Positions 23,116 through 30,755 of a stretch of DNA of 64,000 nucleotides are shown here, one piece after another; positions within the stretch are counted from its first letter, which is position 1, and every line of letters starts with the position of its first letter. The notes beneath the pieces were generated by a model. The model searched no databases, had not been told where the DNA came from, and was given only the letters and a program-made list of their open reading frames with translations. Location: NCBI RefSeq assembly GCF_900107045.1, contig NZ_FNON01000012.1:156011-220010 (forward strand), given 5' to 3'. The position numbers were made by a program, and so were the translations under genes. Origin of the DNA: Amycolatopsis xylanica. GTDB lineage: Bacteria; Actinomycetota; Actinomycetes; Mycobacteriales; Pseudonocardiaceae.

Positions 23116-26100
23116 TCAGCTCTGCCGAGCGCGGGCGACGACTTCTTCGACGGTCAGCGGGCTCGACGGGTGGTAGCTCAGGCAGATCGGGGTGCGGATC
23201 TTCTGGAACGCCAAACTCTCGGCGACGGCGTAGAACTGGCCGGCGCCCAAGCGGGAGATGTCCGGCACCGAACTGGATTTCGCGGCTGCCATTTCCTTGG
23301 CCGCCGCGATCTGCGGCGGACTGTTGAGGAAACCGAAGAACTGAGTGGCGGCGTTGCCGGAAATCCGGTTGTGGATACCGCGCGGCGCCTGCGTGGCGAA
23401 CACCAGGCCGAGCCCGTACTTGCGGGCCTGCGAGGCCAACGCGAGGGTGCTGTACGTGCTTGCGGTCAGTGAACCGGACGGGGCGATGGTCTGCGCCTCG
23501 TCCATGACCAGCAGGCCGCCAAGTGGCCGGTCACCGGCGGGATGCCGCTTAATCCAGGCGAACAGGGCCATCTGGAGTTGGTTGACGAAACTCTGCCGTT
23601 GTTCCTCGGCGGGCAGGCCGATCAGGCTGATCACCGAGATTCGGGCACGTTTCCCGGCTGATGGGGTGAGCAGTACGCCGGGCTCCACCGGCTCACCAAC
23701 GCCGCCGAACAACGGATCGTTGATCATGGCCGCGCGCAAGGTCTGCGCCATGTCCGCAGCCATTTCGGCCGCTTTGGCCAGGGGCGTGACGTCATCGGGC
23801 AGGTCACCGAGCAGATCCAGGAAATGGCTGAGCCCGCCGCCGGTGCTGTGCACGAAGTACTGCAACGCCTGATTAAGCACCGCGCGTGACCGCTCGGCCT
23901 TCGCGGTTGGGCCGTCGGCGCGGGCACGTGGCGCCAGCGCTGCGACGGCCGTCTCAATGGCCTGGCGGAACTCGTCCGGGTCGTCGGCGACCGCAGCGAA
24001 GTCGGGCAGTGGGCGGAACGTCAACGGCCGGCCGGTTTCCCTGCGGGGCGTCCAGACCACGACGTCGGTATTGCGCAGGTAGTCCTCGGCGTGGGCCGCG
24101 TCCTCGGGTCTCCAGGCGTCCGGTGGCCGCGGCCATGCGTCGCCGAGTCTGGCCAGGTCATTGTTGGGGTCGAGCACGATGGCGGATACGCCGCGCAGCG
24201 CACATTCCTCGACCAGTCGGCGGATCAACACCGTTTTGCCCGACCCGGACCCTGCGAAGATCGCCGTGTGCTTCCGTAATGATTCCAACGCGATCGTCAC
24301 CGCCGCGCCGGTGTCCATCCGATCGCCTAGGTGCAGCGTCAGCGGGTCCATGGTCACAGGGTCTGCCGTCGCCAGATCCGGTGTATTCGTGGCTGACTTG
24401 GTCGTATCCAGGTCGGCCATCGGCCGGGACAGGCCGGAGGGTTGCGGCGCTGGAGTCGGCCCGGGTTCGGGGTGTGACGGCTCGGCGTCCTCAGGTGGGT
24501 CGCCGAACACCGCGCGCAGCAACGCGGTGTGGCTGGCCGGACGGCGGCTGAGCAACCACGCGTTGAACTGGGCCGGCGGCTGGGTCGCGGCCAGTCGCTC
24601 CACCGCCGCGAACGTCCGGAGGTCGGTCTCCAGAGTCTCTCTCGTCAGCCGGATCACGACCCCGCCCGCCGCCTCGAATTCCTGGACCTTCTCTCGGGTC
24701 TTGCGGCCGTTCGACCAATCGCCAGTGCGCAGCAGGTAGACCTTGCGTTTCGGAGCGGCCGGGTCCAGCCCGGTGGTATTCAGGACTCGGTCGATCCGGT
24801 TGATCACCGCTCTCCCGTCTGTCCACCCGATCGCCCGGAACGACCAATAGATCTTGTCCTCGGTGCCCTCGTCCACGATCTGTCGCAGTTCGGCATGCAG
24901 CGCCGGATTGCCCGCGGCCATCGTTTCCGTTGGTATCTCGTACTCGCGAAATTCTTCGCCCTGTTCAGCGACCCACCGATTCAAAGCGGGGGACAGGAGG
25001 TCAGGTATGCGCTGATCCTCCTGGTACGGGTCGAGCGCCTTGGCGACCTCTGCGATCACGCTGGCATCCTCGGCCAGAGCAGCCAAGCTCCGGTCAATCT
25101 CGGTGAGCGTGCCGCGATCGACCGGCACCAGCGCGGGCCCCGGTCGTGGCGCGGGTGCGTCGGCGTTGCTCACCTCTGCGAGGCTGGTCAACTCGATGAC
25201 CTCGTTCGCGTTCAGGCACGCCTGGATGTGGGCGTCGACCCTGAGAATGAGGCCACGCGCAGTGAACCGGACCGCGTCGGCGAACGCCTGTGGTCGTACC
25301 GGCCAACTCGGATAGGGCGGGGTGAAGCCGACCTCTTCGAATTTGAGCGCGAATCGTTTTTCGATGAGTGTCTGCCCTATCGCCGCAGTCGGGATGGTGT
25401 CCAGCTGCTCGGCACGACGGAACCGTTGCCCGACGGAGCTCGGCGAATAGTCCCTGATGTCCTGCCAGACCGAATCCATGCAGGCGACCAGAACCAATGA
25501 CCGACGGGTGGCTTCGCGTAGCTCCATCAGCCCACTGCCGACATCCTCGAACAGCCGCTGCCTGGGCAACCCCATCGAGTCAGGCACGACCTCGGATGTG
25601 GCGCTGTCGGTTCCTCGCTCCGACTGTTTGATCAGCGTGTCGATTTGGTCCAGTGCGATCACGCTTGGCCCGGTGAGCGCGATCAGCTTGAACAGTTCGC
25701 TGACCGTTTCGTGCGGTTTTCGAGGGTCGGCGCGAAGGCCCCATTCGGCCCGTTCGCCGACCGCTGACTCGCTCTCCGAGGACAGGTAGGCAACGCCGAC
25801 ATCCCTCGTCTTCGGCGAATTGCTGGCCAGAGTCAAGGCTCGAAGGGTCTGGCCGCATTCGAACGCGAGCCGTCGATCAATCCGGTCCAGCGCCTCGATC
25901 AGGTCATCAAGCCCGGACCGGGTCAGTTTGTCCAGTCCCACGAGTTGTCGGTGTATGGGGTCTGGGAGATTGAGTTTCCGGGACAGTCGCGTTCGCAGGA
26001 TGGCGCCCTGCTCGAGGCCGTCCTTACCGAGTTGGAACAGGCCGTCGAGCACATCGTGCACGACCTTCTGCCAGAAGGACCGTTCGTGCCGTAGGTCAAG

Positions 26101-26373
26101 CGCGAAGAAATAGCCGCCCGCCGCACTGACCCGCGACCGTACGGTAGCGACGAGGTGGGTCTTGCCCGAACCAGGCCGGCCTGTGACAACCACGCCGATC
26201 GGACTGTCCGTTTCGTTGGCATCGGCGGTGGCGAAGCCGGCCATGACCGTCTGTAATGCCCGATCGTTGAGACCGTCGATGTGCGCCTCGGGCACCTTCC
26301 ACACGCTTTCCCTGACAGGCGCCCAGTTGATCTTGACGAGCTCGGTCAGTGCGTCGTGTTCGATCTCCTTCAT
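23116..26373 (-). CDS. Dual P-loop ATPase with HerA/FtsK-type C-terminal domain
   Basis: A 1085-aa protein with two NTPase modules. The first has Walker A VTGRPGSGKTHLVATV (residues 64-79) and Walker B near residue 236 (VIALDQIDTL), resembling AAA+/STAND-type ATPases. A Pro-rich linker near 630-650 follows. The second has Walker A FAGSGSGKTVLIRRL (about residue 700), VLDPNNDLARLGDAW, Walker B LLVMDEAQTIAP (about 957) and FATQAPRGIHNRISGNA, all typical of HerA-like DNA translocases. It overlaps the upstream gene by 4 nt and precedes the AIPR gene by 25 bp. It probably forms the motor/sensor of a defence complex. The exact system is not one I can name. Confidence 0.8.
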   Translation of the reverse strand: MKEIEHDALTELVKINWAPVRESVWKVPEAHIDGLNDRALQTVMAGFATADANETDSPIGVVVTGRPGSGKTHLVATVRSRVSAAGGYFFALDLRHERSFWQKVVHDVLDGLFQLGKDGLEQGAILRTRLSRKLNLPDPIHRQLVGLDKLTRSGLDDLIEALDRIDRRLAFECGQTLRALTLASNSPKTRDVGVAYLSSESESAVGERAEWGLRADPRKPHETVSELFKLIALTGPSVIALDQIDTLIKQSERGTDSATSEVVPDSMGLPRQRLFEDVGSGLMELREATRRSLVLVACMDSVWQDIRDYSPSSVGQRFRRAEQLDTIPTAAIGQTLIEKRFALKFEEVGFTPPYPSWPVRPQAFADAVRFTARGLILRVDAHIQACLNANEVIELTSLAEVSNADAPAPRPGPALVPVDRGTLTEIDRSLAALAEDASVIAEVAKALDPYQEDQRIPDLLSPALNRWVAEQGEEFREYEIPTETMAAGNPALHAELRQIVDEGTEDKIYWSFRAIGWTDGRAVINRIDRVLNTTGLDPAAPKRKVYLLRTGDWSNGRKTREKVQEFEAAGGVVIRLTRETLETDLRTFAAVERLAATQPPAQFNAWLLSRRPASHTALLRAVFGDPPEDAEPSHPEPGPTPAPQPSGLSRPMADLDTTKSATNTPDLATADPVTMDPLTLHLGDRMDTGAAVTIALESLRKHTAIFAGSGSGKTVLIRRLVEECALRGVSAIVLDPNNDLARLGDAWPRPPDAWRPEDAAHAEDYLRNTDVVVWTPRRETGRPLTFRPLPDFAAVADDPDEFRQAIETAVAALAPRARADGPTAKAERSRAVLNQALQYFVHSTGGGLSHFLDLLGDLPDDVTPLAKAAEMAADMAQTLRAAMINDPLFGGVGEPVEPGVLLTPSAGKRARISVISLIGLPAEEQRQSFVNQLQMALFAWIKRHPAGDRPLGGLLVMDEAQTIAPSGSLTASTYSTLALASQARKYGLGLVFATQAPRGIHNRISGNAATQFFGFLNSPPQIAAAKEMAAAKSSSVPDISRLGAGQFYAVAESLAFQKIRTPICLSYHPSSPLTVEEVVARARQS

Positions 26374-27008
26374 GACTGTTCGATCGATAGGAGATGCACG
26401 TCCTCGCCGCCGGTGCGCAGCGCGGCTGCCCGGTCCTCCGCGGTGAGTGTTTTCTGGTTGAACTCGGGATTGAGCCGCACTTTCGGCTCGAGGGCCAGCT
26501 GAAGAAGTGTGGCATCAAGGTCAGAACGCGGCACGTCGGCGAAGGCGGGCCGTAGCCGGGCCAGACTGACCCAGGCGCCGGGGGTGGTAGCCAGTTCGGC
26601 GTATGCGGTGCGGATTCGATCTGCGAGGTCAACGGCTGGGGCCGTCGGCTTGTCGTCCAGGACGAAGATGTCCGCGACGCGCAGGTCGGATCGCATCAAG
26701 AAAGCGGCAAACCGCCGGGTCAGCGCATATTGCAGCCGGGTTGCTTTGGGCGCGCCCTGCGGGGTGATGCTTCCCAGTTCGTCCCCACAGCGCCGCCAAC
26801 CCGCGTCGGTCAGTTCGTGCATCCACGCCCGGTATCGGCCGACCTGCCACGCCTTGATGTAACCCAACTCGACCAGGTGTTCCCGCACACCTTTCTCGAT
26901 CTTGATACCCATTTCACTGGTGAGGTCGGCGTTGGACGCGTCCCGGATCATGGCCATCAGCGCGAGTAACGCGGATCGTTCCGGCAGGGTCAGGTCCGAG
27001 TCCGCCAT
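26370..27008 (-). CDS. Winged-helix-like protein, first gene of the ATPase/AIPR operon
   Basis: 212 aa from the ATG at 27008 (MADSDLTLPERSALL). Residues 5-75 look like a winged helix (LLALMAMIRDASNADL, then IEKGVREHLVELGYI, WMHELTDAGWRRC). A second, alpha-rich half contains VDLADRIRTAYAEL and PRSDLDATLLQLALEP, also winged-helix-like. I know no named family. It overlaps the dual ATPase by 4 nt, so the products should be made in ratio. It may be a repressor of the operon or a structural adaptor. The longer frame to 27131 adds an Arg-rich segment unlikely to be translated. Confidence 0.7.
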   Translation of the reverse strand: MADSDLTLPERSALLALMAMIRDASNADLTSEMGIKIEKGVREHLVELGYIKAWQVGRYRAWMHELTDAGWRRCGDELGSITPQGAPKATRLQYALTRRFAAFLMRSDLRVADIFVLDDKPTAPAVDLADRIRTAYAELATTPGAWVSLARLRPAFADVPRSDLDATLLQLALEPKVRLNPEFNQKTLTAEDRAAALRTGGEDVHLLSIEQS

Positions 27009-27235
27009 GGGTCCGAACGTACCTGGATACCGGCATGACGGGGAGAGTCGTCGCCGGAATGACGCAATGACCCCCATGGCTAGTGACCGGCGGCTAGCAC
27101 GCCGATTCTGCCGAGTTCGACGACGAGCCATACGCCACCCTCACGGCGCACCTCCGGGCTCGCTGACTCACGGGCTCGCCGGAGCGATCAACGATCACGC
27201 CAAACCGGTGACGGTGCAGGTCATCCCCAGGGCGG

Positions 27236-27247
27236 TAGTCTCACTGC
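27236..27247 (+). promoter_or_regulatory. Probable leaderless promoter -10 (TAGTCT)
   Basis: TAGTCT at 27236-27241 lies 6 nt before the GTG at 27248, with no ribosome site. Same layout as the other leaderless starts in this window. Confidence 0.45.
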
Positions 27248-27832
27248 GTGCCTAGCGACACCAGTGCCGCCAATGACAACGGCGCAGAACGCGCCTCCGC
27301 CACCGAGGCGCGTGGCGATCAACCAGCGTCACGACAGCACAACATCCACATCGGCGGGGACGTCCGCGGCGGCAACATCATCGTTGGCGGCAACAACAAC
27401 ATCGTCGTAGAGATTGCCATGTTCGTTGGGGTCGCCCTGGGCTCCGGGATCATCGGCAACGCCGCCTACGACACGCTCAAGCTGAGCGTGAAGAAGCTGG
27501 TCCGCCGCTCCCAGAACGGCACTCCCCATCTCGGACACGAACGGGAGCTTCTCGCGCGCGCAGCTGTCCAAAAGCGATGCGCCGAGGTCGATTTCCCAGC
27601 TCCCGATCTCGACGCACCGTGTGACGTTCAATGGGACACGGGGCCTACCGGCTACACCTATCGCCTGACATTCCGCCACGTTGTTGCAAAAGTCTTGATC
27701 CCGAAAGGCCCTCTCGAAGGACAGGACCTCGAGGTCACTCTCCAGTCCCACGCCGACAGCTACGACCTCGCACAAGCGCGACTGGAAGTTGAACAAGCTC
27801 GGCGTCGTCGCCAGGGCCGCTCCAAGACCTGA
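27248..27832 (+). CDS. Membrane-anchored protein with GGDVRGGNIIVGGNNNI motif (hypothetical)
   Basis: A 194-aa protein. A polar N-terminus leads into IGGDVRGGNIIVGGNNNIV, a Gly/Asn beta-rich segment that I recall from actinobacterial conflict-type proteins. One membrane segment follows (IAMFVGVALGSGIIGNAAY), then a basic patch and a C-terminal globular region of about 120 residues with a charged helical end (ARLEVEQARRRRQ). It is divergent from the AIPR operon, with 239 bp between. It could be an immunity or sensor partner of its defence-rich surroundings; this is speculative. Confidence 0.6.
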   Translation: MPSDTSAANDNGAERASATEARGDQPASRQHNIHIGGDVRGGNIIVGGNNNIVVEIAMFVGVALGSGIIGNAAYDTLKLSVKKLVRRSQNGTPHLGHERELLARAAVQKRCAEVDFPAPDLDAPCDVQWDTGPTGYTYRLTFRHVVAKVLIPKGPLEGQDLEVTLQSHADSYDLAQARLEVEQARRRRQGRSKT

Positions 27833-27977
27833 CCGCTATCGCCAGCGGGGCCGAGCCGACGGCGAATCCGGGACGGCCGACTTGCTGGCTCGTTGGACAC
27901 CCGGCGCACGCTACGACGACGCAGGCGAAGAACTGGAGCGACCGCTGGCAGCCACCCTAATACTTCACCGGTTGCTG

Positions 27978-27990
27978 TACTGTTCGAGCC
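27978..27990 (+). promoter_or_regulatory. Probable leaderless promoter of cmtR
   Basis: TACTGT (27978-27983) is spaced 7 nt from the GTG at 27991. As an ArsR-type repressor, CmtR would be expected to bind over or near this promoter and control its own operon. Confidence 0.45.
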
Positions 27991-28332
27991 GTGCTGACGT
28001 GTGAAACCCGTGGCGCCGCGCTCGCCAGGCTCGGCCGAGCCCTCGCGGACCCGACCCGCTGCAAGATCCTGGTCGCGCTGCTCGACGGGGTGAGCTACCC
28101 CGGCCAGCTCGCCGAGCAGCTCGGACTGAGCCGTTCGAACGTGTCCAACCACCTGGCCTGCCTGCGCGGCTGCGGACTCGTCGTCGCCACCTACGAAGGC
28201 CGCCAGGTCCGCTACACCCTCGCCGACGCCCACCTCGCCCGCGCGCTGCGCGAACTCGTGCAAGTCGTGCTCGCGGTCGACACCGATGAGCCGTGCGTCG
28301 ACGACGCGCCCGTCACCAGGACGATCCGGTGA
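27991..28332 (+). CDS. cmtR: Cd(II)/Pb(II)-sensing ArsR-type repressor CmtR
   Basis: 113 aa, closely similar to mycobacterial CmtR (ALARLGRALADPTRCKILVA, GLVVATYEGRQVRYTLAD, LVQVVLAVDTDEPC). The three metal-ligating cysteines of CmtR, Cys57, Cys61 and Cys102, occupy exactly the same positions (HLACLRGCG and DEPC). It should repress the downstream cation transporter and release DNA when Cd(II) or Pb(II) binds. The stop overlaps the transporter GTG (GTGA), so the two genes are coupled. Confidence 0.9.
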   Translation: MLTCETRGAALARLGRALADPTRCKILVALLDGVSYPGQLAEQLGLSRSNVSNHLACLRGCGLVVATYEGRQVRYTLADAHLARALRELVQVVLAVDTDEPCVDDAPVTRTIR

Positions 28333-28997
28333 GCGAGCCCGTCGAACTCCCGCTCGCCAGGTGCGCCGACGGCTGCTGCCCAGCGCCCGCACCCTCCGCG
28401 AGCCCGGAACGGCGCGCGGCGCTCGCCCGCCGGGTACGGCTGTTCGTCGCGGCGACCATCACCTACAACATCATCGAAGCGATCGTCGCGCTCTCCGCGG
28501 GCACGATCGCCTCCTCCCCCGCCCTGATCGGCTTCGGCCTGGACTCGGTCATCGAAGTCGCCTCCGCGACCGCCGTCGCCTGGCAATTCTCCGGCAAAGA
28601 CCTCGAAGCCCGCGAACGGACCGCGCTCAAAGTCATCGCGCTGTCGTTCTTCGCACTGGCCGCGTACGTCACCGTCGAATCCGCGCGCACGTTGTTCGGC
28701 GCCGACCCCGCCGAGCACTCGACCGTCGGGATCGCGCTCGCGGCGGTTTCCCTTGTCGTGATGCCGTTCCTGTCCTACGCCCAGCGCCGCGCCGGCCGTG
28801 AACTCGGCTCGGCCAGCGCGGTCGCCGACTCCAAGCAGACCCTGCTCTGCACCTACCTGTCCGGAGTCCTGCTCGTCGGACTGCTGCTCAACAGCCTCTT
28901 CGGCTGGTACTGGGCCGACCCGCTCGTCGCACTCGTCATCGCCGCCGTCGCCGTCAAGGAAGGCCGTGAAGCATGGCGCGGCGACCACTGCTGCTGA
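28329..28997 (+). CDS. CDF-like cation transporter
   Basis: 222 aa with about five or six hydrophobic segments. GFGLDSVIEVASATAVAW and LGSASAVADSKQTLLCTYL carry the conserved acidic residues of cation diffusion facilitators. Cys-rich ends (ARCADGCCPAP at the N-terminus, GDHCC at the C-terminus) suit soft metals such as Cd(II) or Pb(II). It lacks the C-terminal cytoplasmic domain of longer CDF proteins. It is translated from the GTG overlapping the cmtR stop and is most likely its regulated efflux pump. Confidence 0.82.
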   Translation: MSEPVELPLARCADGCCPAPAPSASPERRAALARRVRLFVAATITYNIIEAIVALSAGTIASSPALIGFGLDSVIEVASATAVAWQFSGKDLEARERTALKVIALSFFALAAYVTVESARTLFGADPAEHSTVGIALAAVSLVVMPFLSYAQRRAGRELGSASAVADSKQTLLCTYLSGVLLVGLLLNSLFGWYWADPLVALVIAAVAVKEGREAWRGDHCC

Positions 28998-29437
28998 ATT
29001 CCGTCACAGGCTCGACTTGGTGGGACCTGCTGCTCGGCATCATCGGCGCGCTGCTGGTGACGTGGATCGTCCTGGTCGTAGCGCTCGTGATCGTCCGACC
29101 GCAGGGCGCCCTCCTGCGGGAAGCGCTCCGAATACTGCCGGACGTACTGAGACTGGTACGCCGCCTCGCCGCCGACAAAGCCCTGCCACGCAAGGTCCGG
29201 ATCCAACTCGGCATGCTGCTGGCCTACCTCGCCCTGCCGATCGACCTGATCCCGGACTTCATCCCCGTCCTCGGCTACGCCGACGACGCGATCCTCGTCA
29301 TCGCCGTCCTCCGCAGCGTCATCCGCCACTCCGGACTCGGCGCCGTCCGCTCGCACTGGCCAGGCACCGACGACGGCTTCGCCACGCTGGCCCGGCTGAC
29401 CGGCCTGTCTCGCCGTGCGAACAAGCCCGACCAATGA
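28973..29437 (+). CDS. DUF1232 membrane protein
   Basis: 154 aa. One N-terminal membrane segment (LLLGIIGALLVTWIVLVVALVIV) and a C-terminal DUF1232 domain recognisable by LLAYLALPIDLIPDFIPVLGYADD. The function of DUF1232 is unknown. It overlaps the transporter gene by 25 nt and so is probably part of the cmtR operon. Confidence 0.8.
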   Translation: MARRPLLLNSVTGSTWWDLLLGIIGALLVTWIVLVVALVIVRPQGALLREALRILPDVLRLVRRLAADKALPRKVRIQLGMLLAYLALPIDLIPDFIPVLGYADDAILVIAVLRSVIRHSGLGAVRSHWPGTDDGFATLARLTGLSRRANKPDQ

Positions 29438-29454
29438 TCATCAAGCCATTCGCC

Positions 29455-29486
29455 TTGCATCCGGTACCCAGGTACAGGCTTACGGT
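29455..29486 (+). promoter_or_regulatory. MerR-type promoter/operator
   Basis: A -35 element TTGCAT (29455-29460) and a -10 element TACGGT (29481-29486) are separated by 20 bp, longer than the normal 17. A perfect dyad GTACC-CA-GGTAC (29464-29475) lies in the spacer. An overlong spacer with a central dyad is the hallmark of MerR-controlled promoters. The first gene starts 6 nt after the -10 box, so the mRNA is probably leaderless. Confidence 0.7.
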
Positions 29487-29492
29487 GATGCC

Positions 29493-29834
29493 ATGAACAC
29501 AGACGCACAGACTTGGGTCCCGCGCGCATGCACGCTGCCGACGGAGGAGCACCCGCTACGTATGGCGGAGTTCGACGAACTGTTCACCACGCTGCGCGGC
29601 ATTGCCCGCAAAGGATCAACGCGACTGCGCATCGAACTCGAACCAGCGCCGCAGGTAGCCGAGAAAGCCGCGGGCTTGGCCATGCGCGAGATCGGCTGCT
29701 GTTCCTTCTTCACCTTCACCCTGACAGCCGCGACCGGCGAGCTGCAGCTCGACATCACGGTCCCGGCCACTCAGGCCCCCATACTGGACGCGCTGCACAC
29801 TCGTGCCACGACGGCGGCGGGATCACCAACGTGA
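29493..29834 (+). CDS. Hypothetical protein of the MerR operon
   Basis: 113 aa. Features include LPTEEHPLRMAEFDELF at the N-terminus, an alpha/beta middle, and a Cys pair in EIGCCSFFTFTL that could bind a soft metal. No named family recognised. It is the first gene after the MerR-type promoter and overlaps the merR-like gene by 4 nt (GTGA). A metal-related role is inferred from context only. Confidence 0.7.
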   Translation: MNTDAQTWVPRACTLPTEEHPLRMAEFDELFTTLRGIARKGSTRLRIELEPAPQVAEKAAGLAMREIGCCSFFTFTLTAATGELQLDITVPATQAPILDALHTRATTAAGSPT

Positions 29835-30277
29835 CCAGCCTGCGCAGCAGCCAACTCGCCGACGCGGCCGGAGTGAACCTGCAAACGCTGCGCTACTACG
29901 AACACCGAGGCCTACTCACCGAACCCGAACGAACGCTCGGCGGACACCGTCTCTATCCACCGGAAGCGGTCACCGTGCTCCGGGTGATCAAAGCGGCGCA
30001 GCGCCTCGGCTTCACCCTCGAGGAGATCGCGGATCTACTCGACATCGGCCGCCACCGGCATGGCAGACGCCCGCCGGGCCGTGTGCAGGCGCTCGCCACC
30101 GCCAAGCTGGCCGACGTCGAAGCCAAGATCGCCGACCTCAGCGTCATCCGCGACACGCTGCACGCCGCGCTCAACGCCGGATGCGACGACCTGATCGCTT
30201 GCTCGCATGCACCGACCTGCCCGATCCCGTTCTCCGACATCGCCGGACATGACCGCGGGCTATCGTCCCGATCATGA
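29831..30277 (+). CDS. MerR-family metal-responsive regulator
   Basis: 148 aa. N-terminal MerR winged helix (LRSSQLADAAGVNLQTLRYY, EHRGLLTEPERTLGGHRLYP) and a dimerisation coiled coil (VEAKIADLSVIRDTL). The C-terminal loop GCDDLIACSHAPTCPIPF carries three Cys residues placed as in metal-sensing MerR relatives. It probably binds the GTACC-CA-GGTAC dyad upstream of 29493 and controls its own operon. The metal (Hg, Cu or other) cannot be set from sequence. Confidence 0.85.
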   Translation: MTSLRSSQLADAAGVNLQTLRYYEHRGLLTEPERTLGGHRLYPPEAVTVLRVIKAAQRLGFTLEEIADLLDIGRHRHGRRPPGRVQALATAKLADVEAKIADLSVIRDTLHAALNAGCDDLIACSHAPTCPIPFSDIAGHDRGLSSRS

Positions 30278-30606
30278 CGATCGCTCGTTCGCTGGTGCTG
30301 TTCGCGCTCGCCGCCCTGGCCGAGATCGGCGGTGCCTGGCTGGTCTGGCAAGGCGTACGGGAACACCGCGGCCTGCTCTGGATCGCCGCGGGAGTCATCG
30401 CGCTCGGTGCCTACGGCTTCGTCGCGACATTCCAGCCGGACCCGAACTTCGGCCGGATCCTCGCCGCATACGGCGGCATCTTCATCGCCGGATCCCTCGC
30501 TTGGGGCATGATCGCCGACGGCTACCGACCCGACCGGTTCGACATCATCGGCGCGCTGATCTGCCTCGCCGGAGTCGGCCTGATCATGTACGCGCCGCGC
30601 GGCTGA
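30274..30606 (+). CDS. YnfA/UPF0060 family membrane protein
   Basis: 110 aa with four hydrophobic segments. AALAEIGGAWLVWQGVREHR and GRILAAYGGIFIAGSLAWGM match the UPF0060 family, distant relatives of small multidrug resistance transporters. It overlaps the merR-like gene by 4 nt. In this setting it may export a toxic ion or compound sensed by the MerR protein. Confidence 0.88.
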   Translation: MTIARSLVLFALAALAEIGGAWLVWQGVREHRGLLWIAAGVIALGAYGFVATFQPDPNFGRILAAYGGIFIAGSLAWGMIADGYRPDRFDIIGALICLAGVGLIMYAPRG

Positions 30607-30638
30607 ACACGTCTTGCCCGCACACAAGATCGTCCGCG

Positions 30639-30706
30639 CGACGAGAATTTCCTTGCCCACAAGCAACCGACGATCCCGGCCACAACCGCCGGAACCTCGA
30701 CGGCGA
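30639..30706 (-). pseudogene. Fragment of an acr3 C-terminus
   Basis: The minus strand encodes VEVPAVVAGIVGCLWARKFSS, which aligns with the end of the intact Acr3 in this window (IEVPVLVALVYVCLWAKKF). Nothing else of acr3 remains. It sits in the 149-bp gap after the YnfA gene and marks an earlier, lost arsenic-efflux gene. Confidence 0.6.
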
Positions 30707-30755
30707 TCGCGAGGTCGAGGTCCGCCGACACGATGATTGATTAGCCAGGAAGCGA

